From Streptomyces roseoviridis (GTDB lineage: Bacteria > Actinomycetota > Actinomycetes > Streptomycetales > Streptomycetaceae), in NCBI RefSeq assembly GCF_039535235.1, contig NZ_BAAAWU010000001.1, positions 1,240,001 to 1,304,000 on the forward strand: DNA of 64,000 bases. The letters run 5' to 3'. How positions within the stretch are numbered: the stretch's first letter is position 1; each line of letters begins with the position of its first letter. The notes under the pieces are model-generated. The model made no database searches and was not told the origin of the DNA. It saw only the letters and a program-made list of their open reading frames with translations. Below, piece after piece: positions 40,990 through 49,162 of this stretch. The position numbers and the translations under genes were made by a program.

Positions 40990-41462
40990 CGTACGGCTTT
41001 CGTGGTGAGAACGGTGGGCTGGGCCGGGCGGGGAAGGCCCGGGGGCGGGCCAGGTTTCGGGATGGTGCGGTAGGCGTCGATCTGGGCGGACCGGGTGCGG
41101 GCGGCGTGAGCGCGAGTGCCGAGCGGACGGCGCCCGATGCCCAGGCGCTGGGCCGCGGTGTCGTAGACGTCGTGCCCCTTTCGGGGGCGGACCGCCACGA
41201 CGTGGATCTCCATGGGGTAGGCCGAGCGCGCCGGGGCCGGCCTGACCGCGTAGACGAGGCGCCAGGCGGCCCGGGAGTCGACGTAGAGCTTGCGCAGCCC
41301 GGACAGTTCGGCCTTGAGCTTGCTTCCGGCGCGGTCCGCGTTGACGACTTCCTGCAGGAGGGCGAGGGAGAGGTCGCGGATGTCACTGGGGGCCTGGAGA
41401 AGGTCGGTCAGGGCTCGGGGGTCGAAGGTGAGGCCGTACGCCGGCCGGCCCTCGGCGGTCAT
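40986..41462 (-). CDS. RelE/ParE-like toxin-fold protein
   Basis: A 158-aa protein from ATG 41462, overlapping the DUF4913 stop by 4 bp. Residues 5-110 fit the RelE/ParE fold: LTFDPRALTDLLQAPSDIRD, LSGLRKLYVDSRAAWRLVYA (the Arg-rich central strand with the usual R-x-x-Y pattern) and IHVVAVRPRKGHDVYDTAAQ. The C-terminus is extended and Arg/Pro-rich. No classical antitoxin is adjacent. The coupled DUF4913 partner could play that role, or the protein may be a tamed RelE-fold RNA-binding factor. Confidence 0.65.
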   Translation of the reverse strand: MTAEGRPAYGLTFDPRALTDLLQAPSDIRDLSLALLQEVVNADRAGSKLKAELSGLRKLYVDSRAAWRLVYAVRPAPARSAYPMEIHVVAVRPRKGHDVYDTAAQRLGIGRRPLGTRAHAARTRSAQIDAYRTIPKPGPPPGLPRPAQPTVLTTKAVR

Positions 41463-42088
41463 GCGGCTGCCTGTCCTGCCTCGGCGTCGCGGGCGACGCC
41501 GCGCATGGAGCGGCCGGGTCCGCGAAGGAGGCGGTGCGACGGGCGGTCGGGGTCGGTCTGGCAGGCCGACAGCGGCCCGCCCGGGGCGCGGACGGCGGCC
41601 ATGGCGTGGGTGAGGAAGTCCCGGTGCCACACGAACATCCCGGCCGGTCCGGCTTCGGGGTCCTTGTGCTGGAGGTACGCCATCCACAGGGCATGCAGCC
41701 AGGCGACGACGTCGAGGTGCTCCTGCCACTGGTCGCACCACGGGGCGGCGGTGGTGACCTCGGCGCCATAGGTGGGCATGAGGTAGTCCTCCACCCAGTC
41801 GGTGAGCAGGTCGAGTTCGCTCTCGTACTCCTCGCCGTCCAGCTCCAGGATCGGCCGCGGTTCCAGCGGCATCACTATCCCGCCGGGCGACGGCGACATG
41901 CCGAAGCCGGGGAAGGGCGGCGTGGGTGCGGGTGCGGCGGCGAGGTGGTCGAGCTGGCGGGCCTGTTCGGCGGAGCGGTCGAGCAGTTGGCGGACAGTGG
42001 CCTGGATGCTGTCCAGATCGCCTTCCGGCAGGCGCACCGGGTCGAATCCCCCGGGAGCGTCGCCAAATTCTTCTATGGGGTCATGCAC
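41459..42088 (-). CDS. DUF4913 domain protein
   Basis: About 209 aa from GTG 42088; TTG 42091 or GTG 42112 are alternatives. GGAGGAGGAG lies directly upstream of the first two. Residues 80-165 are DUF4913: LTDWVEDYLMPTYGAE, APWCDQWQEHLDVVAWLHAL and WHRDFLTHAMAAV, with the family's spaced Trp/His residues. DUF4913 proteins are small actinobacterial proteins common on conjugative elements, of unknown role. First gene of the 42.1-39.2 kb operon. Confidence 0.75.
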   Translation of the reverse strand: MHDPIEEFGDAPGGFDPVRLPEGDLDSIQATVRQLLDRSAEQARQLDHLAAAPAPTPPFPGFGMSPSPGGIVMPLEPRPILELDGEEYESELDLLTDWVEDYLMPTYGAEVTTAAPWCDQWQEHLDVVAWLHALWMAYLQHKDPEAGPAGMFVWHRDFLTHAMAAVRAPGGPLSACQTDPDRPSHRLLRGPGRSMRGVARDAEAGQAAA

Positions 42089-42174
42089 CAAGGAAAGCTC
42101 CTCCTCCGGCACGGGCGTGGCTGCCGGGAATCTGAGAAAGGTGGGCGGGAATTCAGCCGGAGTGTCGAGATGGC

Positions 42175-42185
42175 CCTAACCGGAA
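42175..42185 (-). promoter_or_regulatory. Half-site of the CCGGTTAGG operator family
   Basis: CCTAACCGGAA matches one arm of the repeats at 39105-39131 and 59911-59931 and lies 87 bp upstream of the DUF4913 start. The opposite arm is not recognisable, so this is a weak or single-protomer site. Confidence 0.35.
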
Positions 42186-42205
42186 CAAGGAGGTAGGCCC
42201 GGGCG

Positions 42206-42961
42206 TCAGGCGGTCAGGGTGAGATCGTCCTGCCCGACGCTCTGACAAAGCGTTTCCGTCAGACGATCGGAGGCGATCTCGGCGTAGTGCCTGGTCTTCT
42301 CGACGCCGATGAAATCGCGGCCCTCCAGCAGCGCGGCGACTCCGGTGGAGCCCGAGCCGCAGGTGAAGTCCAGAACGGTGCCGCCCGGCGGGCAGATCTT
42401 CACCAGTTCTCGCATTACCTCGACCGGCTTCTGCGTGATGTGCTGCCGGTTCTTGCCCGAGGGCTGGGAGGCGGAGTACAGGCCGGGCAGATAGACAGGG
42501 TTGCGGGAGCCGTCGATCGGCCCGTTCGACGCCCACACGATGAACTCGCAGTTCTGTGTGAAGCGCCCCTTCTGAGGCCGAGCCTGCGGCTTGTGCCAGG
42601 CCAGCACCCCGCGCCACAGCCAGCCGGCCGCCTGGATCGCGTCGGTCGTGATCGGCAGCTGCCGCCAGTCGGTGAACAGCAACGCCGTCCCGCCCGGGCG
42701 GGTGAGGCGGTGGGCTTCGGTCATGATCTGGGTGAGCCAGAAGCCGTAGGAACGCTGATCCATGTTCTCGCCGGGGAAGTCAGCGAGTTCGTGGCCGGCG
42801 TCGGCGGAGGTGTACTTCTGTCGGGCGGTGCGGGAGGTGCGCTCCTTCGCGGTCCTGCCGCCGGAGTTGTACGGCGGGTCGGTGATGACCGCGTCCACGC
42901 AGTCGTCCGGAAGGCCGGTCAGCACACCGAGCGCGTCACCATGATGCAGGGAAAAAGGCAA
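42206..42961 (-). CDS. Orphan DNA methyltransferase (N4/N6 type, beta class)
   Basis: About 251 aa from TTG 42961; the true start is uncertain. Motif IV is near the N-terminus (ITDPPYNSGG, about 25-34) and the SAM-binding motif I near the C-terminus (VLDFTCGSGSTGVAALLEG, about 200). This order defines the beta class of amino-methyltransferases. QHITQKPVEVMRELV is the conserved helix before motif I. No restriction endonuclease is adjacent. A lone methylase on a conjugative element may protect incoming DNA from host restriction. It may share the palindromic control region at 43089-43159 with the transfer operon. Confidence 0.9.
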   Translation of the reverse strand: MPFSLHHGDALGVLTGLPDDCVDAVITDPPYNSGGRTAKERTSRTARQKYTSADAGHELADFPGENMDQRSYGFWLTQIMTEAHRLTRPGGTALLFTDWRQLPITTDAIQAAGWLWRGVLAWHKPQARPQKGRFTQNCEFIVWASNGPIDGSRNPVYLPGLYSASQPSGKNRQHITQKPVEVMRELVKICPPGGTVLDFTCGSGSTGVAALLEGRDFIGVEKTRHYAEIASDRLTETLCQSVGQDDLTLTA

Positions 42962-43457
42962 AGAGGTACCCCGATTCGGGTTACGGAGAGAGGGAACCCG
43001 ACTCGCGAAGGAAGCACCGCCGCGGCGAATGCGGGCACAACAGAGCCAGCACGCCCCATAAGGGCGGTGGGCGAGTGGGGAAGCCACACTGTAGGTCACG
43101 ATTCCCGGTTGACCCCCGCCACACGAAGAATTAGGTCAACCGGGAATCGGACCCTACAGTCTGACAACCGCCTGGCCCGAGCAGCCCGGTGGCATTCCTC
43201 TCCCTGCCGTGAAGGCACCGCCATGTCCTTACCCGTCTGAGCGATGTCCCCTGCGGGGCGCCCGACCGGCGAGCGGCAACTTGCCCCCGGCGCACCCTCC
43301 AGGCCTTCCCGATCGCCTCACTCCGGCCCATCGCGCCCTTCTCACCTCGTACCAGCGCTGCCGGGCTTCACCGAAGGATTCATGCTGTGACACAGCCGTA
43401 CCCGCCCCTGCCCCGAACACCGCGTAAGGCCCTCCTCTCCTCGGGAGGCGCACCGGA
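42962..43457. other. Divergent control region of methylase and transfer operons
   Basis: This 500-bp gap holds the long inverted repeat at 43089-43159, a second imperfect repeat at 42972-43004 (GATTCGGGTT / AACCCGACTC), and a 300-bp plus-strand leader with no convincing ORF. It probably contains the promoters of both divergent operons. Confidence 0.5.
43089..43159. promoter_or_regulatory. Near-perfect 26-bp inverted repeat, operator and promoters
   Basis: The arms 43089-43114 and 43134-43159 match at 22 or more of 26 positions, each reading CTGTAGG....GATTCCCGGTTGACC inwards, with a 19-bp spacer. The CCCGGTT core links it to the sites at 39105-39131 and 59911-59931. The shared CTGTAGG could be a -10 region in each arm, in which case the two promoters face each other. 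Confidence 0.65.
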
Positions 43458-44576
43458 TTGAAGGGCATAGCCGCCGCCGCTGGCGTTCTCTGCCTGTCCC
43501 CTCTCTTTCTCGCCGGCGCCGCCGCCACGGCGGCTGCCGCCAGCAGCGCCGCTGCCCGCGCGTCGACGTGCGCCACCGGCGATGTGGCCGACGCCAAGGC
43601 CGTCGCCCGGCAGGTCGCCGGCATCCTCGGCGGCAACGACGCCGCCCCCGCTATACGGGTCGAGGGCCTGGAGCTGCCCGCCGAGCAGATCCCGCACGCC
43701 AAGACGATCGTCGCCACCGGGATCGCCATGAAGGTCCCCGAGCGCGGCCGGATCGTCGCCCTCGCGACCGCGATCCAGGAGTCCCGGCTGCGCAACCTGC
43801 GCTACGGGGACCGGGATTCACTCGGGCTGTTCCAGCAGCGGCCCAGCCAGGGCTGGGGCACCCCCGAGGAGATCCTCAACCCCGTCCACGCCGCCACTAA
43901 GTTCTACGAGGGGCTCCTCAAGGTCGCAGGGTGGCAGCAGATGACGGTCACCCAGGCCGCCCAAGCCGTGCAGCGCTCCGGGCTCCCGGACGCGTACGCC
44001 CAGTGGGAGCCGCTCGCCCGCGCCCTGCAACAGGCGATCGCGCCGACCCTTCACGAAGACGGTGGCAACGCCGGAGCTGTTGCTCCCGATGGTGGCTGCC
44101 AGCCGGGCGAGGACGGATCCGCCTGGGGCGAGATCCCCGAAGGCGCCGTCCCCGCCGGGTACGAGATCCCGGCCGACGCCACGGCGAGGGCCCGCACGGC
44201 GATCACCTGGGCGATGCACCAGCTCGGCACCCTCTACCAGTGGGGCGGGACCTGCAAGGACGCCCATGGGCCTGATCCGATGGGCCGCTGCGACTGCAGC
44301 TCCCTGATGCAGGTCGCCTACGCGCAGGCCGGCGTCACCCTCACCCGCACCACGTACACCCAGGTCAAGGAGGGCGTGCCGGTCCCGGCGAACGCTCTGA
44401 GGCCTGGTGACCTGCTCTTCACCCGTGGCACCGCCGCCGTGCCCGAGCACGTCGGGATGTACATGGGCGCGGGCCTGGTGATCAATGCGCCGAAGACCGG
44501 CCGTCCGGTGCGGATCGAGAAGGTCGCCGACTGGCAGATCCTCGCCGTCCGCCGCATCCCCGCCCTCAACTCCTAG
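43458..44576 (+). CDS. Secreted cell-wall hydrolase: lytic-transglycosylase-like plus NlpC/P60
   Basis: A 372-aa protein from TTG 43458, with GGGAGG nine bases upstream. It has a signal peptide (about 1-35). Residues 75-190 contain an RIVALATAIQESRLRNLRYG segment with the catalytic-type Glu and SLGLFQQRPSQGWG, typical of lysozyme/transglycosylase-like domains in conjugation operons. Residues 240-370 are NlpC/P60: CDCSSLMQVAYAQAG (catalytic Cys about 280) and EHVGMYMGAG (His about 333). It would open peptidoglycan locally for the transfer channel, as VirB1-type enzymes do. First gene of the T4SS-like operon. Confidence 0.9.
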   Translation: MKGIAAAAGVLCLSPLFLAGAAATAAAASSAAARASTCATGDVADAKAVARQVAGILGGNDAAPAIRVEGLELPAEQIPHAKTIVATGIAMKVPERGRIVALATAIQESRLRNLRYGDRDSLGLFQQRPSQGWGTPEEILNPVHAATKFYEGLLKVAGWQQMTVTQAAQAVQRSGLPDAYAQWEPLARALQQAIAPTLHEDGGNAGAVAPDGGCQPGEDGSAWGEIPEGAVPAGYEIPADATARARTAITWAMHQLGTLYQWGGTCKDAHGPDPMGRCDCSSLMQVAYAQAGVTLTRTTYTQVKEGVPVPANALRPGDLLFTRGTAAVPEHVGMYMGAGLVINAPKTGRPVRIEKVADWQILAVRRIPALNS

Positions 44577-44668
44577 CGCTCCCCGCCCGCTTCATGGGCC
44601 ACGGGCCGCTTCCCAGGCTGCCGCGCGCCACCCGCCGCCGCGCGCCTTTCCCTCTTCCCCCTTCCCGC

Positions 44669-45034
44669 ATGGCCATCCGGCCTGCGTCCGCAAGGAGTTC
44701 GACCATCACCACCCTCGCTCCCCTCCAGCACTTCGCCGATCGCGTCACCTACCTGGCCTACGACCCCGGTGTCTCCCCCAAGGGCGGCTTCCTGCCGGGC
44801 CTGGACCTGCTGCGCAACATCGTCGGCTCCCTCAACCTCGCCGCGATCATCGCCGCCGTCGGCGCCATCGCAGTGTCCCTCGGTGTGTGGGCCTGGGGCC
44901 ATCACAGCGGCGGTCACCAGGCCGAAGCCAACGGTAAGAAGGGCACGATCGTCTCCGCATTCGTTGCGCTCGGTCTCGGCGCGGCCAACGGGATCATCGC
45001 CTTCTTCTCCACGCTCGGCGCGCAGGTCCGCTGA
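44669..45034 (+). CDS. Pilin-like small membrane protein (DUF6112-like)
   Basis: About 121 aa from ATG 44669. The only good ribosome-binding site (AAGGAG, 44691-44696) precedes an ATC at 44705, so the real start may be this non-standard codon. It has two transmembrane helices (NLAAIIAAVGAIAVSLGVWA and IVSAFVALGLGAANGIIAFF) separated by a short basic loop, the layout of VirB2-like subunits. The position after the hydrolase and before other T4SS genes supports this. It overlaps the next start (TGATG). Confidence 0.75.
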   Translation: MAIRPASARSSTITTLAPLQHFADRVTYLAYDPGVSPKGGFLPGLDLLRNIVGSLNLAAIIAAVGAIAVSLGVWAWGHHSGGHQAEANGKKGTIVSAFVALGLGAANGIIAFFSTLGAQVR

Positions 45035-45723
45035 TGGGCAAGCGCTCCCGCCCCCGCCTCGGCGCCCTGGCCTCGCACTGGTCCACCGGCCGGCGCGTCG
45101 CCTTCCTCGCCGCCGTCCTGGCCGTGCTGCTGGCCGGTGCGGGCTTCGCCGCCTACGTCACCACAGGCGGCGGCCGGGGCGCGGCCCCCGCCGACGAGCC
45201 GTCCGCCAGCGGCCCGTCCGCCCGTCCCGGCACCTCCGTGCCCGCCTCGGGAACGCCGACGGGGACGGTCTCCCCGCCGCCGCGCCTGTCCGATCCCCTC
45301 GCCTACGGCCGTGCCGCCGCGGTGATGCTCTGGTCCTACGACACCCGTGCCACCAGCCGCGACCAGCAGCTCGCCGGCATGCACGCCTGGATGACGACCG
45401 AGACGAAGTACACCGACTGGACCTCGATCCAGGCCCAGGTACCCGACCCGCTGCTGTGGTCACGGATGCACGACCAGGCCCAGTACGCCACGGCGACCGT
45501 CTCCGCGTCGCGCTTCCCGTCGGCGTTCAAGCAGGCCCTGGCCGAGGCCCCGGCCGCGCTGACCGAGGCGTACATCTACGCCGTCACCGTCACCGGCAAG
45601 CAGACCATCGCCTGGAAGGACGGCGGGGGTGGGGCCGAGGACCGCTCGGTCACGCTCGCCGTCCAGTGCCGGCCCAGCGCCGACTGCGCCCTGGTGGCCA
45701 TCGCGCCGAACACCGCCCCCTGA
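45034..45723 (+). CDS. Single-span transfer protein, VirB8/TcpC-position
   Basis: A 229-aa protein from ATG 45034. It has a basic head, one transmembrane helix (VAFLAAVLAVLLAGAGFAAY, about 23-42), a Pro/Ser/Ala linker and a 150-residue extracellular domain (residues 80-229: LWSYDTRATSRDQQLAGMHA, FPSAFKQALAEAPAALTEAY). This topology and its place between pilin-like and VirB6-like genes match VirB8/TcpC proteins of Gram-positive conjugation, although sequence identity is not obvious by eye. Confidence 0.65.
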   Translation: MGKRSRPRLGALASHWSTGRRVAFLAAVLAVLLAGAGFAAYVTTGGGRGAAPADEPSASGPSARPGTSVPASGTPTGTVSPPPRLSDPLAYGRAAAVMLWSYDTRATSRDQQLAGMHAWMTTETKYTDWTSIQAQVPDPLLWSRMHDQAQYATATVSASRFPSAFKQALAEAPAALTEAYIYAVTVTGKQTIAWKDGGGGAEDRSVTLAVQCRPSADCALVAIAPNTAP

Positions 45724-45751
45724 CCCGCTGAACAGATAGGAGGAGTCCGCC

Positions 45752-47104
45752 GTGGACTTCTGTGCTCTTCCGGTCGCGGGCAAGCTGTGCGACGCGGCCG
45801 ACGCGATCGACTTCGTCTCTGACCCGGGCAAGGCGATCACCGAAGGCATCGGCAACTGGATCGCCAAATCCTGCGGCGAACTCGCCGCAGCAGCAGCCGA
45901 CCTGGCCGCCGAGGCGGTCAACACGACCACCAAGATCGATCTCCATGCCGGGTGGTTCCGCGACAACTACGAGCTGCTGTTGCCGATCGGGCTGACCATC
46001 CTGGTCGCCACCTTCTGCGCCCAGCTCGTCCGGGCCGCGATGAAGCGCGACGGGCAGGCCCTGGCCCAAGCGTTCACCGGCACCGCGAGCGGTGTGATCT
46101 TTTGCTTCGCGGCCATCACCCTGACCACGGTCGCGATCGAAGTCGTCGACGCGTTGTCGGACAGCTTGTTCGCGGCAGCCGGCACATCGATCGAGGACGC
46201 CGTCCGCCGCATGGTGAAGGTCTCGCAGATCGCCGCCATCTCCCCGCTCGGCTGGCTGGTGGCCGCCCTCGCGGCCCTCGGTGCCGCCGCCGGCGCGGTC
46301 CTCTACTGGTGCGTCATGATGGTGAGGAAGGTCGGCATCCTCGTGCTCGTCACGCTGGCGGTCTTCGCCGGCGCCGGTGGCGGATGGGAGGCCGCCCGCC
46401 GCTGGCGGCGGGGCTGGATCGAGGCGACGGCCACGCTGATCGTCTCCAAGCTCCTGATGACCGTGATCTTCCTCCTCGGCGTCTCCGCCATGGGCAAAAC
46501 CGACGCGGACGGCGGGATCGCCGCGCTCGCCGACGTCATGGCCGGTATCGTCATCATGCTCTTGGTGATGTTGTGCCCGTACGCGACGTTCAAGTTCGTG
46601 CATTGGGCGGCGGAGTCCACCGACGGTGAGACGCTGCACCGCTCCGGCGGGGCGGGAGCCCAGCTCGCGAAGCAGCACGCCGAGAACGCGACCCGCAAGG
46701 CGGCAGCCGCGGCGGCGACCGCGGGAACCGGCGGTGCTGCCGCCGGAGCCGGAGCTGCATCGCCGCAGGGCGCGGCCTCGGGACCCGGCGGGTTCCCCGG
46801 CGACATCGCCGCCAGCCCCTCCGGCAGCGGTGGTGGCACCGGAGCATCGCCGGCCATGGACAAGGTCAAGAGCGGCCTGGACGAGGCGGTCCGCTCCATG
46901 CCGACCAGCCCGGCGGCCCAGGACTCGGGCAACTCCTTCGGGACCGGCAACAGCGCCTCCGGCGGCCCCGCCGCGGGTGCGACACCGCGCAGTACCCAGG
47001 ATGCGCCGCCCCCGAGCACCGGTGCTGTCGGCGCCGCGCACGGCTCCGGGCCCGCGACGGGCAGCAGCCCGTTCACGGCACCGCCGTCCCCGACCGGGTC
47101 CTGA
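45752..47104 (+). CDS. VirB6/TrbL-like polytopic transfer protein
   Basis: A 450-aa protein. GTG 45752 has AGGAGGAG upstream. About six transmembrane helices lie between residues 70 and 290 (LLPIGLTILVATFCAQLVRA, VIFCFAAITLTTVAIEVVDA, LVAALAALGAAAGAVLYWCV, GILVLVTLAVFAGAGGGW, LMTVIFLLGVSAMG, GIVIMLLVMLCPYATFKFVH). A long Gly/Ala/Pro/Ser cytoplasmic tail follows. This is the usual layout of TrbL/VirB6 channel components in actinobacterial T4SS-like systems. Confidence 0.8.
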   Translation: MDFCALPVAGKLCDAADAIDFVSDPGKAITEGIGNWIAKSCGELAAAAADLAAEAVNTTTKIDLHAGWFRDNYELLLPIGLTILVATFCAQLVRAAMKRDGQALAQAFTGTASGVIFCFAAITLTTVAIEVVDALSDSLFAAAGTSIEDAVRRMVKVSQIAAISPLGWLVAALAALGAAAGAVLYWCVMMVRKVGILVLVTLAVFAGAGGGWEAARRWRRGWIEATATLIVSKLLMTVIFLLGVSAMGKTDADGGIAALADVMAGIVIMLLVMLCPYATFKFVHWAAESTDGETLHRSGGAGAQLAKQHAENATRKAAAAAATAGTGGAAAGAGAASPQGAASGPGGFPGDIAASPSGSGGGTGASPAMDKVKSGLDEAVRSMPTSPAAQDSGNSFGTGNSASGGPAAGATPRSTQDAPPPSTGAVGAAHGSGPATGSSPFTAPPSPTGS

Positions 47105-47193
47105 CACCCCGATCCCGTCCCCGGTTCCCGGGGCGGACACCACCACCGTGTTCCGCCCCGGGGCCGCCGCCCTCGCTGTGGAAAGCCCCTGCC

Positions 47194-48669
47194 TTGTCTG
47201 ACCTCACGATCACCCCGCCGATGACGGTCAAGTTCCCGTCCAGGTCCCGGCGCGGGATCCTGCTCGGCCTGTCCCTCCCCCAGCTCGTCCTCACCTCCGC
47301 CGCGCTCGCCCTGCTCCTGGTGACCGTCGTGACCACCGGCCTGCCCGGCGCCCTGATCCTCACCCCGCTGTGGGCAGCGGTCGCCGCCCTCGTCGCCGTC
47401 CGCCGCAGCGGCCGGTCCCTGATCGACTGGGCACCGATCGTCGCCCGCTACGTGCAGCGCCGCCGCACCGGGCAGACCCTGTGGCTCGCCCGACCGGCCA
47501 CCCGCCCGCGCGCCGAGGGAACCCTCCACCTTCCGGGAACGGCCGCCTCGATCAAGGTGGTCACCCCGGCAGACGGGCAGGCCGCCGCCCTCCACGACCC
47601 GCACCGGCAGACGCTCACCGCCGTAGCCCGCGTGACGAGCCGGGCCTTCGCCCTGCTGGACCCCGCCACCCAGAACTCCCACGTGAGCGCGTGGGGCCGG
47701 GCCCTGGCCGGGATCGCCCGCACCGGGCACATCGCCACCGTCCAGGTTCTGGAGCGGACCGTCCCCGACTCCGGCGACACCCTGACCCGCCACTGGAACA
47801 CCCACGGCCGGCCCGACACCCAGCTCGCCGGCCACATCTACAGCGACCTCGTCGCCTCCGCCGGCCCGGCCGCCGCCCCGCACGAGACCTACCTGGCCAT
47901 CTCCCTCGACCTGAAGGGCGCCAAACGCCTGATCAACCAGGCCGGCGGCGGACTGCCCGGCGCCTTCACCGTCCTCGGCCAGGCCACCTCCTCCCTCACC
48001 CAGGCCGCCCGCAACGCCGGGCTGACCGTGAACGGCTGGCTGACCGCTCGGGAGATCGCCGCCGTCATCCGCACCGCGTACGACCCGAAGGCGCTCGCCG
48101 CCCTGCAGCAGTGGTCGGACACCGGCCGCGCGGAAGCCGCCCCCGCCGCCGCCGGGCCCGTCGTCCAGGTCGAGGAACACGACCGCCTCATCACCGACAC
48201 CGCCCGCCACACCACCTACTGGGTCGAGAACTGGCCGCGCACGGAAGTCCTCGCCGGCTTCCTCCACCAGCTGCTCTTCACCGCCGGCGTGCGCCGTTCC
48301 TTCTCCCTCCTCTACGTCCCCCAGGGCTTCGAGTCCGCGCTCCGCGACGTCCAGCGCACCAAGGCGACGATCATCGCCGACGCCAACGAACGTGCCCGCC
48401 GCGGACAGGTGGACTCCGAATCCGATGTCGTCGAGTACGGCGACGTCAAGGAACGCGAACGGCAGCTGATCGCCGGCCACGCCGATGTCGCGATGACCGG
48501 CCTGCTCACCGTCACTGCCGACACCGACCAGGCCCTGGACGCGGCCTGCGCTCAGATCGAGACCGCCGCCGTCACCGCCCAGGTCGACCTGCGCCGCCTC
48601 GTCTACCAGCAGCCCGACGCCTTCACCCTGGCCGCCCTCCCCCTCGCCCGCACCGCCCAGGAGAAGTAG
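47194..48669 (+). CDS. SCO6880-family transfer protein (PrgI-like N-terminus)
   Basis: A 491-aa protein from TTG 47194. Two transmembrane helices at residues 25-70 (SLPQLVLTSAALALLLVTVV; LPGALILTPLWAAVAALVAV) follow a short PrgI/VirB3-like head (MTVKFPSRSRRGILLGLSLP). A 400-residue cytoplasmic part then resembles the non-ATPase N-terminal domain of VirB4. The order and size match the SCO6880 family defined in Streptomyces coelicolor, which always precedes a VirB4-type ATPase. Here too the ATPase is downstream, with one small gene between. Confidence 0.88.
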   Translation: MSDLTITPPMTVKFPSRSRRGILLGLSLPQLVLTSAALALLLVTVVTTGLPGALILTPLWAAVAALVAVRRSGRSLIDWAPIVARYVQRRRTGQTLWLARPATRPRAEGTLHLPGTAASIKVVTPADGQAAALHDPHRQTLTAVARVTSRAFALLDPATQNSHVSAWGRALAGIARTGHIATVQVLERTVPDSGDTLTRHWNTHGRPDTQLAGHIYSDLVASAGPAAAPHETYLAISLDLKGAKRLINQAGGGLPGAFTVLGQATSSLTQAARNAGLTVNGWLTAREIAAVIRTAYDPKALAALQQWSDTGRAEAAPAAAGPVVQVEEHDRLITDTARHTTYWVENWPRTEVLAGFLHQLLFTAGVRRSFSLLYVPQGFESALRDVQRTKATIIADANERARRGQVDSESDVVEYGDVKERERQLIAGHADVAMTGLLTVTADTDQALDAACAQIETAAVTAQVDLRRLVYQQPDAFTLAALPLARTAQEK

Positions 48670-48720
48670 GGCCCCGCCGCCTGATCCGATCCAGGCTCCC
48701 GCAGAAAGACCCTTCCGCTC

Positions 48721-49134
48721 TTGGCCATCACCACCACGACCGACCCGACCGACGCACACCCGTACCTGCGGGCCGCGACCGCCGGCATCCGCCACCACGC
48801 CCGCTCCCTCGCCTCAGCGGCCCGCGCCGACCGGCGACACCTCGACAACCTGCACGAGCACCTCACCCGCCTGCACCTGCTCCTCGACCAGGTCGCCGAC
48901 ACCGTGCGACCCGAACACCCGGCCGCCGGACGGCACCTGGCCGCCGCCCACCTGCGACTGTGGCAGGCCGCCACGTGCCTCCACGAGGCCTTTCACACCC
49001 TGCCCGCCGCACCCGACTGCACCCCCGACCGGCTCCCCGACGGCCCGCTCGTCCTCACCATCTGCCAGCGCCACCTCGCCTCCGGCCACGCCATCCGCCG
49101 CAAGACCACCCCGGCCGACCACGGCACCGCCTGA
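48721..49134 (+). CDS. Small helical transfer-operon protein
   Basis: A 137-aa protein from TTG 48721. It is helical, with a long amphipathic segment (ARADRRHLDNLHEHLTRLHL) and AAAHLRLWQAATCLHEAFHT. It resembles the small DUF6238-type proteins found between SCO6880-like and VirB4-like genes, but the match is by layout more than by sequence. Role unknown. Confidence 0.6.
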   Translation: MAITTTTDPTDAHPYLRAATAGIRHHARSLASAARADRRHLDNLHEHLTRLHLLLDQVADTVRPEHPAAGRHLAAAHLRLWQAATCLHEAFHTLPAAPDCTPDRLPDGPLVLTICQRHLASGHAIRRKTTPADHGTA

Positions 49135-49162
49135 GTCATCCGAGCGCAGAAACGATCCACTC

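Noticed and set aside
45034..45723. Confident VirB8 assignment
   Set aside because: Topology and position fit, but no VirB8/TcpC sequence motif is recognisable, so it is left as a positional call.
46303..48798. An 831-aa minus-strand frame in the transfer operon
   Set aside because: It is antisense to the TrbL-like and SCO6880-like genes, Gly/Val/Glu-rich and without motifs, as is usual for antisense frames in GC-rich DNA.
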